Of a DNA stretch of 64,000 nucleotides, positions 55,573 to 64,000 are shown piece after piece; position 1 is the stretch's first letter, and every line of letters begins with the position of its first letter. Position numbers and translations under genes: made by a program. The stretch comes from Antitrichia curtipendula. Taxonomy: Eukaryota; Streptophyta; Bryopsida; Hypnales; Leucodontaceae. The notes beneath the pieces were generated by a model. The model saw only the letters and a list, made by a program, of their open reading frames with translations, did not search any database and was not told the DNA's origin. The stretch spans positions 19,302,981-19,366,980 of the forward strand of contig OX579640.1 in assembly GCA_951230915.1 (NCBI GenBank), given 5' to 3'.

Positions 55573-56655
55573 TCAAAGCGAAGTCAAGTCACTCCATTCC
55601 ACGAAAGTATGGAGAGGGACCTCTGGATCCAACCACAAAGTTTGCAGATTCGTGAGCTTGTGCATATTTGGCAATTGGATGAGATTCTTGCAACCCCATA
55701 TCTCTAAAGATTGCAAACAAACCAATTCATCTAAACCAGACAATGATTTGATGAGCTCGCAATTCATAAGGTTCAATAACTTCAAATTTATGAGGTTGTG
55801 CATATCTGGCAACTCCACAAGACTAGAGCAAAATGAACCATTTAGTTCCACCAAACTGACCAGATCACCCAAACCAGGCAATGATTTGATGAGCTCGCAA
55901 TTCATAAGGTTCAATAACTTCAAATTTGTGAGGTTGTGCATATCTGGCAATTCCACAAGACTAGAGCAAAATGAACCATTTAGTTCCACCAAACCGACCA
56001 GATCACCCAAACCTGGCAATGATTTGATGAGCTTGCACATGTACAGGTTCAATATACTCAAGTTTTTGAGGTTGCGCATATCTGGCAACTCCACAAGATC
56101 CCAACAATCAGAAGCATCCAGTTCCACCAAACTAACCAGGTCACCCAAACCTGGCAAGGCTCGTAGTGAAACGGACCCCGACACATTCAAATTCCGCAGT
56201 TGTTTCAACTTTTGTAAGTTGGGCACCGCTTTCAACTTCCAATAATCAGCCAAGATAAGTTTTTGCAACCCAACTAACTTGCCAAGTCCGGGGCAACTTT
56301 GCAAGGCCCTAGAATTGTTTAATGTCAAGGTTTGCAAGTTCGTGTGCTTCGAGCTCAAGCCGTGAATGGTTTCTACAAAGTCATTCTTTTCAAAACAAAC
56401 CAATTCAAGTAAAATGAGGTTCTTCAAATCTGGTACTTGACCACATCCATCCAATTCCAACACTCGTAGGTTTGTCAAACAACCAATCTCATCAATACAG
56501 GATGAACTTGATGGGATGCGCAACCATCGTAGAAAGACCAATTGTGACAAGGAACCCAAACCAACTATAGATGAACATAGTTGTGACCCTTCCCAATATC
56601 GGGTACATTCCAATTCCAAACTCTTGAGCCGTTTTAGACCTCTCAAATCAAGGAC
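55573..56655 (-). pseudogene. TNL gene B LRR region between the two stops
   Basis: About 360 codons of LRR in frame with the upstream part, ending at TGA 55,573-55,575; a further 322 codons of LRR follow to LAITHPS at 54,607. It includes three tandem 46-residue LRR pairs. Confidence 0.75.
55741..56154 (-). repeat. Three 138-bp tandem LRR-coding units
   Basis: CAATGATTTGATGAGCT starts at 55,741, 55,879 and 56,017, exactly 138 bp apart. The first two units are almost identical; the third is more diverged. Each encodes two LRRs (LPGLGDLVSLVELNGSFCSS, LVELPDMHNL). Gene A has a single counterpart. Confidence 0.85.
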
Positions 56656-56970
56656 CTATACACTTGCAACGTCTAAACACAACTTCAAAACCATCAGGTT
56701 TGGGAAACATCCAAAGTCAACATCCTTCAACTTCATTAATCCCTTATCCAAGAAACACATCCGCTTCATGTTCATCAAACCACCACCCACGGTCATACTG
56801 GTATCTCCATGCATATTGTACTCATCCCATTCAAAAATCCATCGTCTATTTTCAAACTTGCCAACTTCTGCCTCCAATCTTGCAAACTCACGCCACAAGT
56901 CGTGCATGCCAACTCTACCAAACCCATCACCAAGATTCTCCAATATTGATTTCTTCTTCATATTCTCCAA
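56656..56970 (-). CDS. TNL gene B exon 4, part before the first stop
   Basis: Starts LENMKKKSILENLGDG, MHDLW intact, ends at the TAG at 56,656-56,658 just before VLDLRGLKRLKSLELE, which continues in the same frame on the other side of the stop. Confidence 0.8.
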   Translation of the reverse strand: MENMKKKSILENLGDGFGRVGMHDLWREFARLEAEVGKFENRRWIFEWDEYNMHGDTSMTVGGGLMNMKRMCFLDKGLMKLKDVDFGCFPNLMVLKLCLDVASV

Positions 56971-57235
56971 CTACAAAAAAACAAAAATTGTCAAAAACAA
57001 CATATTTCTCAATCTCCTCGTCTAACTCTAAAAACTATAACAACCATAGTCATGGGCACCATGACTATCAAATTAAGGAATCACCACTAAAAATTGACAA
57101 AATGGCACAAGAATTTTCAACCACTAAAATCTCAAAAGTCAACAATTCAAAGGTCATGTCAACAAATGGTCACACTCTATATACTTCTCATCAAAGAGAC
57201 AAACATTCACAACCATGAATTCAAAAAATACTCAC

Positions 57236-57886
57236 CCGTTTCATCACAACTTTCAAAGGTATTCCATGGACCATACCAAACCATTCAAATAAACTCCACT
57301 TGAAATAAGTACTTTCATAACTGTAAGGTGCAAATAGGGTCGCATCCATGAATAGAAGCTGGTCTTGGGGATTTAAGGCATCAAAGCTTATCCTCAAGAT
57401 GGAGAACACAGGGTGTTGAGGCTCTCCAGACGGGTTCAAAAAATCAATTTCATCCAATAGCAATCGCCACTGTGATGGAACATATCCAACACTCCCCAAC
57501 TGCTCACCCAACTCTTGCAATGCCAAGGGGTGATAATGATAACTAACACCATCACCTTTCTTGAAATGACAACGCTCAACACAAGATGAAATCAAACCAA
57601 GATCATTGTCGTTGCTCAAGTATGAAGGAGGGACACATGTCGCATAATGTAGGAATAAGGAATTTGCTTCCTCCAACTCCAACTCCGGCATTTCCATGCA
57701 TTCACTTGCATCAATCCGCAAAGACATCAATTCATTCAAAGAACGTGCTGTCACAAATACCACACTCCCAAGACCATAGTTTGCTCGTAGAAGAGTCAAA
57801 GCTTGATTGGTTGTTGCACTTGAAACATTATCAATTGTCAAAAACACTTTCACATTCATCATATCTCTCATCAAGTGGTATCGATA
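57236..57886 (-). CDS. TNL gene B exon 3: NB-ARC, kinase 2 to RNBS-D
   Basis: 217 codons, with VFLTIDNVSS, GLGSVVFVTARS, YHPLALQELGEQLG and LLFMDATLFAP. Intact frame; donor CGG|GTGAGT. Confidence 0.85.
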
Positions 57887-58059
57887 CTGCAAGTCAATAA
57901 CATTTCAAATTTAGTTAAAAAACAACAAACTAAAGTAAAAGAAATTGAATCAATTTAGAAAACACACAAAGTGGTTGTCCCAATGCACCCCACGTCATCA
58001 AATACAATGAATTCAAAAAGTACATCCATGCTTTTCTAAACATGGTCAATTCAACAAAC

Positions 58060-58314
58060 CTTGTCCACACCCATTGCTCCCAAATAGTCAAGATTTTTAT
58101 TTGTTAGCACTCCAAGCACTTTCTTCAACATTTCTTCTTCACTTTGACTTCCCAACTCAACATGACAAACTTTGTCATGATACTCCTCCGATAAATCATT
58201 ACACAGAGACTTGCAAATCGTGGTTTTCCCAATACCTCCAAATCCATATAAGCCTACTACATGCACCCTATACAACAAAGACGCTTTTGATTCCTTGATT
58301 GCTTCATGGATCAC
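58060..58314 (-). CDS. TNL gene B exon 2: P-loop exon
   Basis: 85 codons after acceptor TTGTAG. P-loop GLYGFGGIGKTT is intact. Ends GVDK|GTTTGT. Confidence 0.85.
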
Positions 58315-58501
58315 CTACAAGTTAAAAAAGAGAGGTAGGAACAAATTAAACTCAAAGAAGTTGCACAAAATATAAAATACATCACTACCATTACAAAAAA
58401 ATACTTCCAGGCATCAAAATGAAATTATTAGAATGGTTGACAAAAAACATGAAGACAACAAGGATATAGAAGCATCCAAACTGATGGATTTTCATACAAA
58501 C

Positions 58502-59089
58502 CTTGCACAAACGGGACCTCCCTTGAACATGGGAATCTTCAAACCTGGTCTCAGAGGGAACCAACTTACAAATGGCTTCAACTATCTCCTCCCGAAATTT
58601 CACTTCCCCCAATTCAAAGTTGTACCTTAAGCCATTGGTTGGGCAAAACAATCGCAAGGCATTCTCCCAATCTTTCACATCAATCCTACTATCATGTTCA
58701 GCCGAAGGACGCCACAATGATAACCATCTCTTACGGTTATCCACATCACGATATTGAGAAATTGTTATGCCAAGAAATATTGGCATTATTGTGAAGCTCG
58801 GCTTCTTCTTCTTCACATTGGCCATGGCCACCAACTCCAACATGGGCCATTCTGAAGTGAAGAACTCCTCCGATAGCACCACCACACCAACTTCACATTG
58901 TTCAATAGCATCAAAGATAAGCTTTGGGAATTCCTTTCCAATGGGCAAGCAATCCCGACGCTTGTCAAAAAATGGATGGCGGTCACATCTCTCCAAGTCC
59001 ACACACAATTGTTCCACAAACCCTTTTTGTGCACCACTGTGGCTCAAAAACACCTTGTGCATTGGTTGTAATGTGTAATTCCTGTCCAC
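58502..59089 (-). CDS. TNL gene B exon 1: TIR domain
   Basis: Frame of 196 codons to SRLCK|GTTTGT. HKVFLSHSGAQKGFVEQL opens the TIR; the catalytic-type glutamate is kept in SEWPMLEL. No ATG at the codon used in gene A; Met10 is the first available start. Confidence 0.85.
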
Positions 59090-59150
59090 GCAAATAAAAT
59101 TTCCAACTAATCAAACAATAATGAAAGAGAAACCAAACATTTTTCTATAA

Positions 59151-59327
59151 TCAAGGTAAACCCAAAGTTTTACAACAATTGCAATCACAATATTTGCTCT
59201 TTAGGTGAGGAATGAGATCACAATTACTAACCCATTGCCATTGCCAATACTTGTTTTGGTAGACACACTTGTACTCCCTTGTTCCATGCTTCAACTCATT
59301 CCAAGTCTGAAAAACATCACCATGGCA
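59151..59327 (-). CDS. Conserved short ORF/exon with WQWQW motif, upstream of TNL gene B
   Basis: The counterpart of 30,084-30,254: HGDVFQTWNELKHG and KYWQWQWVSNCDLIPHL. It is preceded by a good acceptor-like TTTTTCAG before ACTTGG. Open in both paralogues despite neighbouring indels. Function unknown. Confidence 0.4.
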   Translation of the reverse strand, partial: CHGDVFQTWNELKHGTREYKCVYQNKYWQWQWVSNCDLIPHLKSKYCDCNCCKTLGLP

Positions 59328-59344
59328 TTAGACTACAAATGATT

Positions 59345-62300
59345 CACTTGTGGTGGTCTCCTCCAAGACTTCTGCAGGACAAATGAGGTGCACAGTGAAC
59401 ATCCTAAATGTATGAAACAACCAAATCAAATGAGATCAATTAACAGACACACACCTCTTTAACTCAAAAGATTCACGCCACTCTCCTCATTAAACAATTT
59501 CGGTTCCTCTCTAACTAGCAAACGCAAAAGATGTAGCCATTAAAATGAACTTTATTGAAATGGGATCACAAACAAAATGAAATTAAACTTGCAAAGTCTA
59601 GTTTTTCTATAGCTATTTGGAAGTTGGAAAGATTCTCAAATCAAAATATCTTAGTGCAATTTCTGTAGCTTTCCTTACCACACTTAACTCTCTCTATATA
59701 TATCAATCAAGGTTATCTTATAATCAAGGTTATAAAATTTGTAGAATGTTTTTGACCTGGGAATTTGAGATGTCAAACAAATTGATTGATTCACAACAAA
59801 AAGCAGTGAACAATTACGGACACACGATTTCCCAGGGTGGTCCACCTGACCATGTTCAAGGGAAAACAGAAGGAAGACCTTTAATTCCCGTTTCTTTGGT
59901 ATTTTCAACACCTACTTAAGCAATAATTTACCCATTTTAATCATATCTTCGTATTGTATGTGAAAGTACAACTAAAGAACAGAGTCTTCGAATCAGACTG
60001 AAAAGATCGCAGTAAACGCATATAAAACCGCCATTTCAAAATGAAACGAAGCCAAGATCTTGAGTTGCCATAACGCTGATCCTGACTAGTCTACCCAGAC
60101 ATGCGCAAAACATTTATGACTACTATACTGACTGGTTCCACAGAGGTTGGACAAGAAGAGATGGTCAAGGTTCTTCCATCAGTTATGACCAAACCTTAGA
60201 ATCATCTTCCAAATCAAAGCTCCCTATGACCGACTCCAAACTGCAAAACAAACCATATTCACTCGTGGTTGTCACCTCCAGGACTTCTGCAGCACAATTG
60301 AGTTGGAGAGTGAGCATCCTGAATACCCAATGCTTTCAAGGCAGGGGGACGAATTCTAAGGTGTGATATCGAACGAGATCCATTAAAACCAATTCGAGAT
60401 TGACCACCTGATCCTTTCAGATTTAAACCATCCTCCTCAACGAATCGTTTTCGTTCTTCTCTAGCTAGCGAACGCCCAAGAGTCAGACCAGGGACACACA
60501 AGAGTCTTCTCTAAGTTCCAGGAAAAACCCGGAGTGATGCACACGGATACGTTCTTATAGCATGCTGTCCCACGATTCCATTGAAGCTAGAGTTTTCCGG
60601 ACAGCTCTCACAAAGAAAGACCAGTGGGTCAAGCTCAGGAAACAAATGCAAAGAACTTCAACAACGAAAGAAAATAAAGACGGAGAGAAAGAGCATTCAC
60701 CAGGGTCAAGTTGGCCCAGAAAAATTCTCCGGAGCTCGGATGGAGTGCCAAGAAGACGAAGTCACAGCTCCGCCAAAGAAGACAACGACAGTGAAGACGC
60801 CCTTGCAAGCGGGCAGTGATGACGTGCGCCTCGTCCGGTCCCCCCAAAACACCACCGACACATGGGACCAGAGTCCAAGAAATTCTACCAACTCTCCGTG
60901 CAGCCGATCCTGCAGCCACACAACATTGGACAGAAACCCTGGATCAGGATCACCGACTAACACTCAGTACGGTAGGATCGTGCGTCCCTGGATTCGTCGC
61001 TCTGAAGCAAACAGAAAGCGCAGGTGGGGTTATTGCAGATAAATGTAGAGCGGTTAGTTGGGTCATTTTATGGCCTTTCCTCGTTAACTGACGGGGTCCC
61101 TGATCCCACACATGAATTCCAATATTCCAAATTCGATCATCGCACGATAAGGGAGAAGAAATCCTTCCTTTCCAACAGGGTGAAAGAAGTTGGCCAACTT
61201 CCTCATTCAATGGGACCAGTACTGGATGAGCGGGAGGCTGAGCGAAAGTGGACCAAACTTGACTCTGCAGTGAATGGTCAAAAACAGGCTCATGAATGGT
61301 CAAACAAGATCTAGTTCTTACTGAAACATGGATGAATTCTAGCGATTTGGTTTTGGGAGAGTTGCATGAGTGGGTACGCAAAGCTTGGTGGTGGAATGCT
61401 TTCCATTGAAGAAGTAAATCCACACAAGACAAAACGTTCCTACTTAATGGATACAGCAATTCCTAACTCCTTGTTCCACATCTATTCTGAAATTAAGCTT
61501 GCAAACTCTAGTTTCTATAACTATTTTGAACTTTTGAAAGAGTCCCAAAACTTCAGTTTCTTATTGTGGCCGTACGATGTTGAATGGTTTCAGAATATCC
61601 CCTTACAACAAACGGGAATCAAAGGTTCACTTCCTTCACCGTATATAGAACTCTCTCTCTCGATCTGTAGGTTCATCTTACGATCAAAGTAAGCAGATTC
61701 GGAGAACGCTTGTGTCCCGGGAACTTAAGATATCAAACACTTGATTCATGCAGAAAAGAACTAGGGTGAAAGATGAGAATAGTTACGGACTCGCGATTAC
61801 TCATGGTGGACCATCCTGACCATGTTCAAGGGGAAACGGAATAAGATCGTCTAATTCCCGTTTCTTTCCATTTTATTACACCTATATTAGTAGTAATTTG
61901 ATCACTCTGATATTCTTTGGATTGTGTGTGGAATTACAGCTAAAAAAACAGAGTTTTGGAAACAGACCGAAAGAGCGCAGTCAACACAATCCAAACCGCC
62001 ATTCAAAATGGTCAAAGATTTGGAGTTCCCATAACCCTGATCCTGACAAACCTTACCGAGTTAGGTGCACAACAATTTCGGCTACTATACTGGTTCCACA
62101 AAGATTGAACAAGACGGTTCTTCCAGCAGTTATGGCGAGACCTTTGCAAAACAGGGCATAACCAGATCTGCTCCAACAAAATGAAACAACATCATCAACC
62201 CAGAGAGACTGAGAATTCATGCGTTTAGCATGGATCGTAGAGTGAAAAAGAGTAGGATTCGAATGGAGACAAATTCCATATCAGTGCAAAACAGGTCAGT

Positions 62301-63020
62301 GCAAAACAACGTATTCGTTGATAGAAATACTAAAGAAGGGGAGGCAAAAGAAAGCTCCCTATGACCTACTCCGAACTGTAAAACAAACCGACACACCTCA
62401 GTGGTGGTTGCGTCCATTAGGGAGTCAAGAACGTACCTGAACCTACTTACGCCCACCGTGCAGACCTCTTTCCCACTCTCCTCTACCGACAGGTTCACCA
62501 CGTCCTCCGACTTCGACAGTTCTTCACAGGCGCCACAGAGAGCAACGATGACCACCAGATGTCCGATCTAGTCAGCACCAAAAACAATCAAACCACTCGT
62601 TCGCCACTTTCCACAGGAGCTCTGTCCCAGTTCGTGCTCTCCCTTTCTCACCTGCACAAAACCCCACCGACACTTTCTCAATTTAGAAACCCCCATTTTC
62701 CTCAGCACAAGCAAACCTTCCAGCACCGTACCTCCAACTGCCCAGCAAACCACCAATACCGACAACTTAGCCCTAAAACCCCGCAAAATACAGAACCACG
62801 TCATCAGAACGCAAACCTCCTCGTCACATCGGAGTCCCACACAGACCAAATTCATCACAAAATCGGCACAATTCATCAGGATCGAATTCCAGAGCGAAGC
62901 AAACCGACAAAGAGAGAAAGAGAGATGGAGCTAACGTTAGTGGACGAGGAGCAATGGAGCAGCGACGGAGTTCGGAGAACGAAATGGAGAAATGGTAGAG
63001 ACTGGAGAGGACTAAGTTAA
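59345..63020. repeat. Repeated upstream region of TNL gene B
   Basis: Counterpart of 30,270-34,740, with the same three-block structure starting near 59,345, 60,255 and 62,392. It ends in a purine-rich stretch (GAGAGAAAGAGAGATGG, 62,910-62,926) near 62,900-63,010. Similarity to A is high through about 62,880/34,060; A then has about 450 extra bases. Confidence 0.6.
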
Positions 63021-63030
63021 GCTGTCACCA

Positions 63031-63403
63031 GTCCACTCCACCCTAGCGGGGTTGCCAGCTGTCTTGATTTCATTTGTTCATGGTTAGCTACACACGTGCT
63101 TCGTTGCCAGGTCGACGCAGTCGGATTGCTGGCGAGACGTTAAGTACCCCCCACGAGCTTTCCGTGGGGGGTAACGTGGCCTGCTGGTGGGCCAGGAGAA
63201 CCTGGCCGGGCCGTCACTCCCTGCTCCCTTCCTTGGTTCTGTATGAACGCAAGCTATTAAGTGTTTGCTTCATTATTATTTTTTTTTTTTTTCTGCGTTT
63301 TGTAATGTTACAAAATACAAAAGAAACAAATCAATGGACCAAACGTGTAGCTTGTTTTAGTATATAAACATTAGTAATTTGAATTTCCAATTTAAAAGAA
63401 AGC
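63031..63403. other. GC-rich patch with strong hairpin
   Basis: TACCCCCCAC (63,145-63,154) pairs perfectly with GTGGGGGGTA (63,164-63,173) across a 9-nt loop. GGCCTGCTGGTGGGCC and CCAGGAGAACCTGG follow within 40 bp as further small palindromes. No gene. A poly-T run lies at about 63,275-63,292. Confidence 0.5.
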
Positions 63404-64000
63404 TATATAACTACACATGGGATAATAGGAGACAGAACAACCATGTGGGACAAATAAATTAAAATTTGTAGTTTCTCAAGCACTTATAGTTAAGTCAAAA
63501 ATAGGAATTGTGTTCAAGGTGAAATTTCAGACCTCATTTAGGCATATTAGAATAACTTTTCTCAAAAAAAATTGAGCTAATAAAAATTGGTTAATAAAAG
63601 TAAGTTTCACCTCCAAAAATCTGTTTGATATTTTGAATCTCCATTCAAAAGTTATGGACAAATTTCAAAGAGGGTTTGGAAAAATGTTAAAGAGAATGTC
63701 CATTCCAACCATGAAGAGAAATTCAAAAGAAATTCCAACTATTTTGAAAAAAACTAAAATGGAATAAAATGTAGATTATTGGAGCTATATTTTGGAATCA
63801 AGCTTAAAAACCTCTAAAATAAAGAACCATGTAAAAAAGTAGGTTTTGACTGTCAAAATGCTTGTAGGGCTTGCAAATATATTTTTAAAGGTTAACTAAT
63901 ATAGGTCTAGGAAGCCCCAATATTGAACATAAAATGGTATTTTTTAGTATAGTAGAGAAGGTGCTTGAATTGAGGTATATTGTAGAGACAAAAGTTTGTA
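63404..64000. mobile_element. Foldback element copy 3, cut by the window edge
   Basis: Starts CACATGGGATAATAGGAGAC and continues with CAGACCTCATTTAGGCATAT and TTTCACCTCCAAAAATCTGT, collinear with the left half of the copies at 36,770 and 41,424. The right half is not seen before 64,000; the sequence diverges after about 63,700. Confidence 0.6.

Larger units (their letters stand above)
54607..59089 (-). pseudogene. TNL resistance gene B (TIR-NBS-LRR), two in-frame stops in the LRR exon
   Basis: Same four-exon plan as gene A: 59,089-58,502, 58,314-58,060, 57,886-57,236, 56,970-54,607; the first three exons are identical in length to those of A. TAG at 56,656-56,658 (CAG in A) stops the LRR exon after 104 codons, giving a predicted product of about 602 residues. 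A second stop, TGA at 55,573-55,575 (CGG in A), lies downstream. The codon equivalent to A's start is GTG; the first ATG is codon 10 (59,062-59,060, MHKVFLSHSG), which still precedes the TIR domain. The LRR exon is 90 codons longer than in A: two extra 46-residue repeats minus a 2-residue gap. Most likely a pseudogene, though a TIR-NB-only product is possible. Confidence 0.85.
46380..63030. repeat. Segment B: second full copy, with TNL gene B
   Basis: Collinear with 10,870-13,930 plus 21,481-34,790. It is continuous where A has the 7.5-kb and 1.7-kb insertions, and itself has insertions at 46,696, 47,826, 48,832 and 52,889. This makes it the reference for dating the insertions in A, and the reverse. 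Confidence 0.8.

Overview
The window is nuclear DNA of a land plant. It holds TIR-NBS-LRR (TNL) resistance-gene exons separated by spliceosomal introns, an intron-containing plant-type transposase pseudogene, and AT-rich repeat-filled spacers. The TIR and NB-ARC motifs diverge from the seed-plant consensus (WPMLEL instead of WCLDEL, LTIDNV as kinase 2), which suggests a seed-free lineage such as a bryophyte; that placement is inference. No bacterial, organellar or viral genes, tRNAs or rRNAs were seen.

Layout. (1) 1-3.4 kb: 3' half of a SWIM zinc-finger (MULE/FAR1-like) transposase with two in-frame stops; its intron carries a palindrome array. (2) 3.9-5.3 kb: truncated TNL fragment, minus strand. 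(3) 5.3-10.5 kb: DNA-transposon relics, including a TTAA-flanked element at 7.1-8.1 kb and dispersed direct repeats. (4) 10.6-34.8 kb: segment A, ending in TNL gene A (25.8-30.0 kb, minus) and its 4.5-kb upstream region; it is split by a 7.5-kb insertion (13.9-21.5 kb) and a 1.7-kb insertion (23.36-25.04 kb). (5) 34.8-38.9 kb: spacer with foldback elements and MITEs. (6) 38.9-45.2 kb: segment C, a more diverged partial copy of the left part of A with no TNL gene. (7) 46.4-63.0 kb: segment B, a second copy of the whole of A with TNL gene B (54.6-59.1 kb, minus). (8) 63.0-64.0 kb: GC-rich hairpins and the start of another foldback element.

TNL genes A and B share one structure: TIR exon (196 codons), P-loop exon (85), remaining NB-ARC exon (217), then a long LRR exon, all introns in phase 0. 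Both LRR exons carry in-frame stops at different places, so A would give about 856 residues and B about 602 (TIR-NB with almost no LRR). B has also gained two 46-residue LRR units. The two genes look like decaying tandem paralogues.

Comparing A, B and C gives filled and empty sites for many insertions, so several non-autonomous elements can be bounded precisely. The most unusual signal is a tandem-repeat class centred on a CTCTCGG-NN-CCGAGAG palindrome, found as four separate arrays (1.34-1.90, 15.48-16.21, 18.41-19.08 and 23.59-24.30 kb). A second is a 71-bp perfect hairpin nested in a MITE nested in a larger insertion (24.62-24.78 kb).
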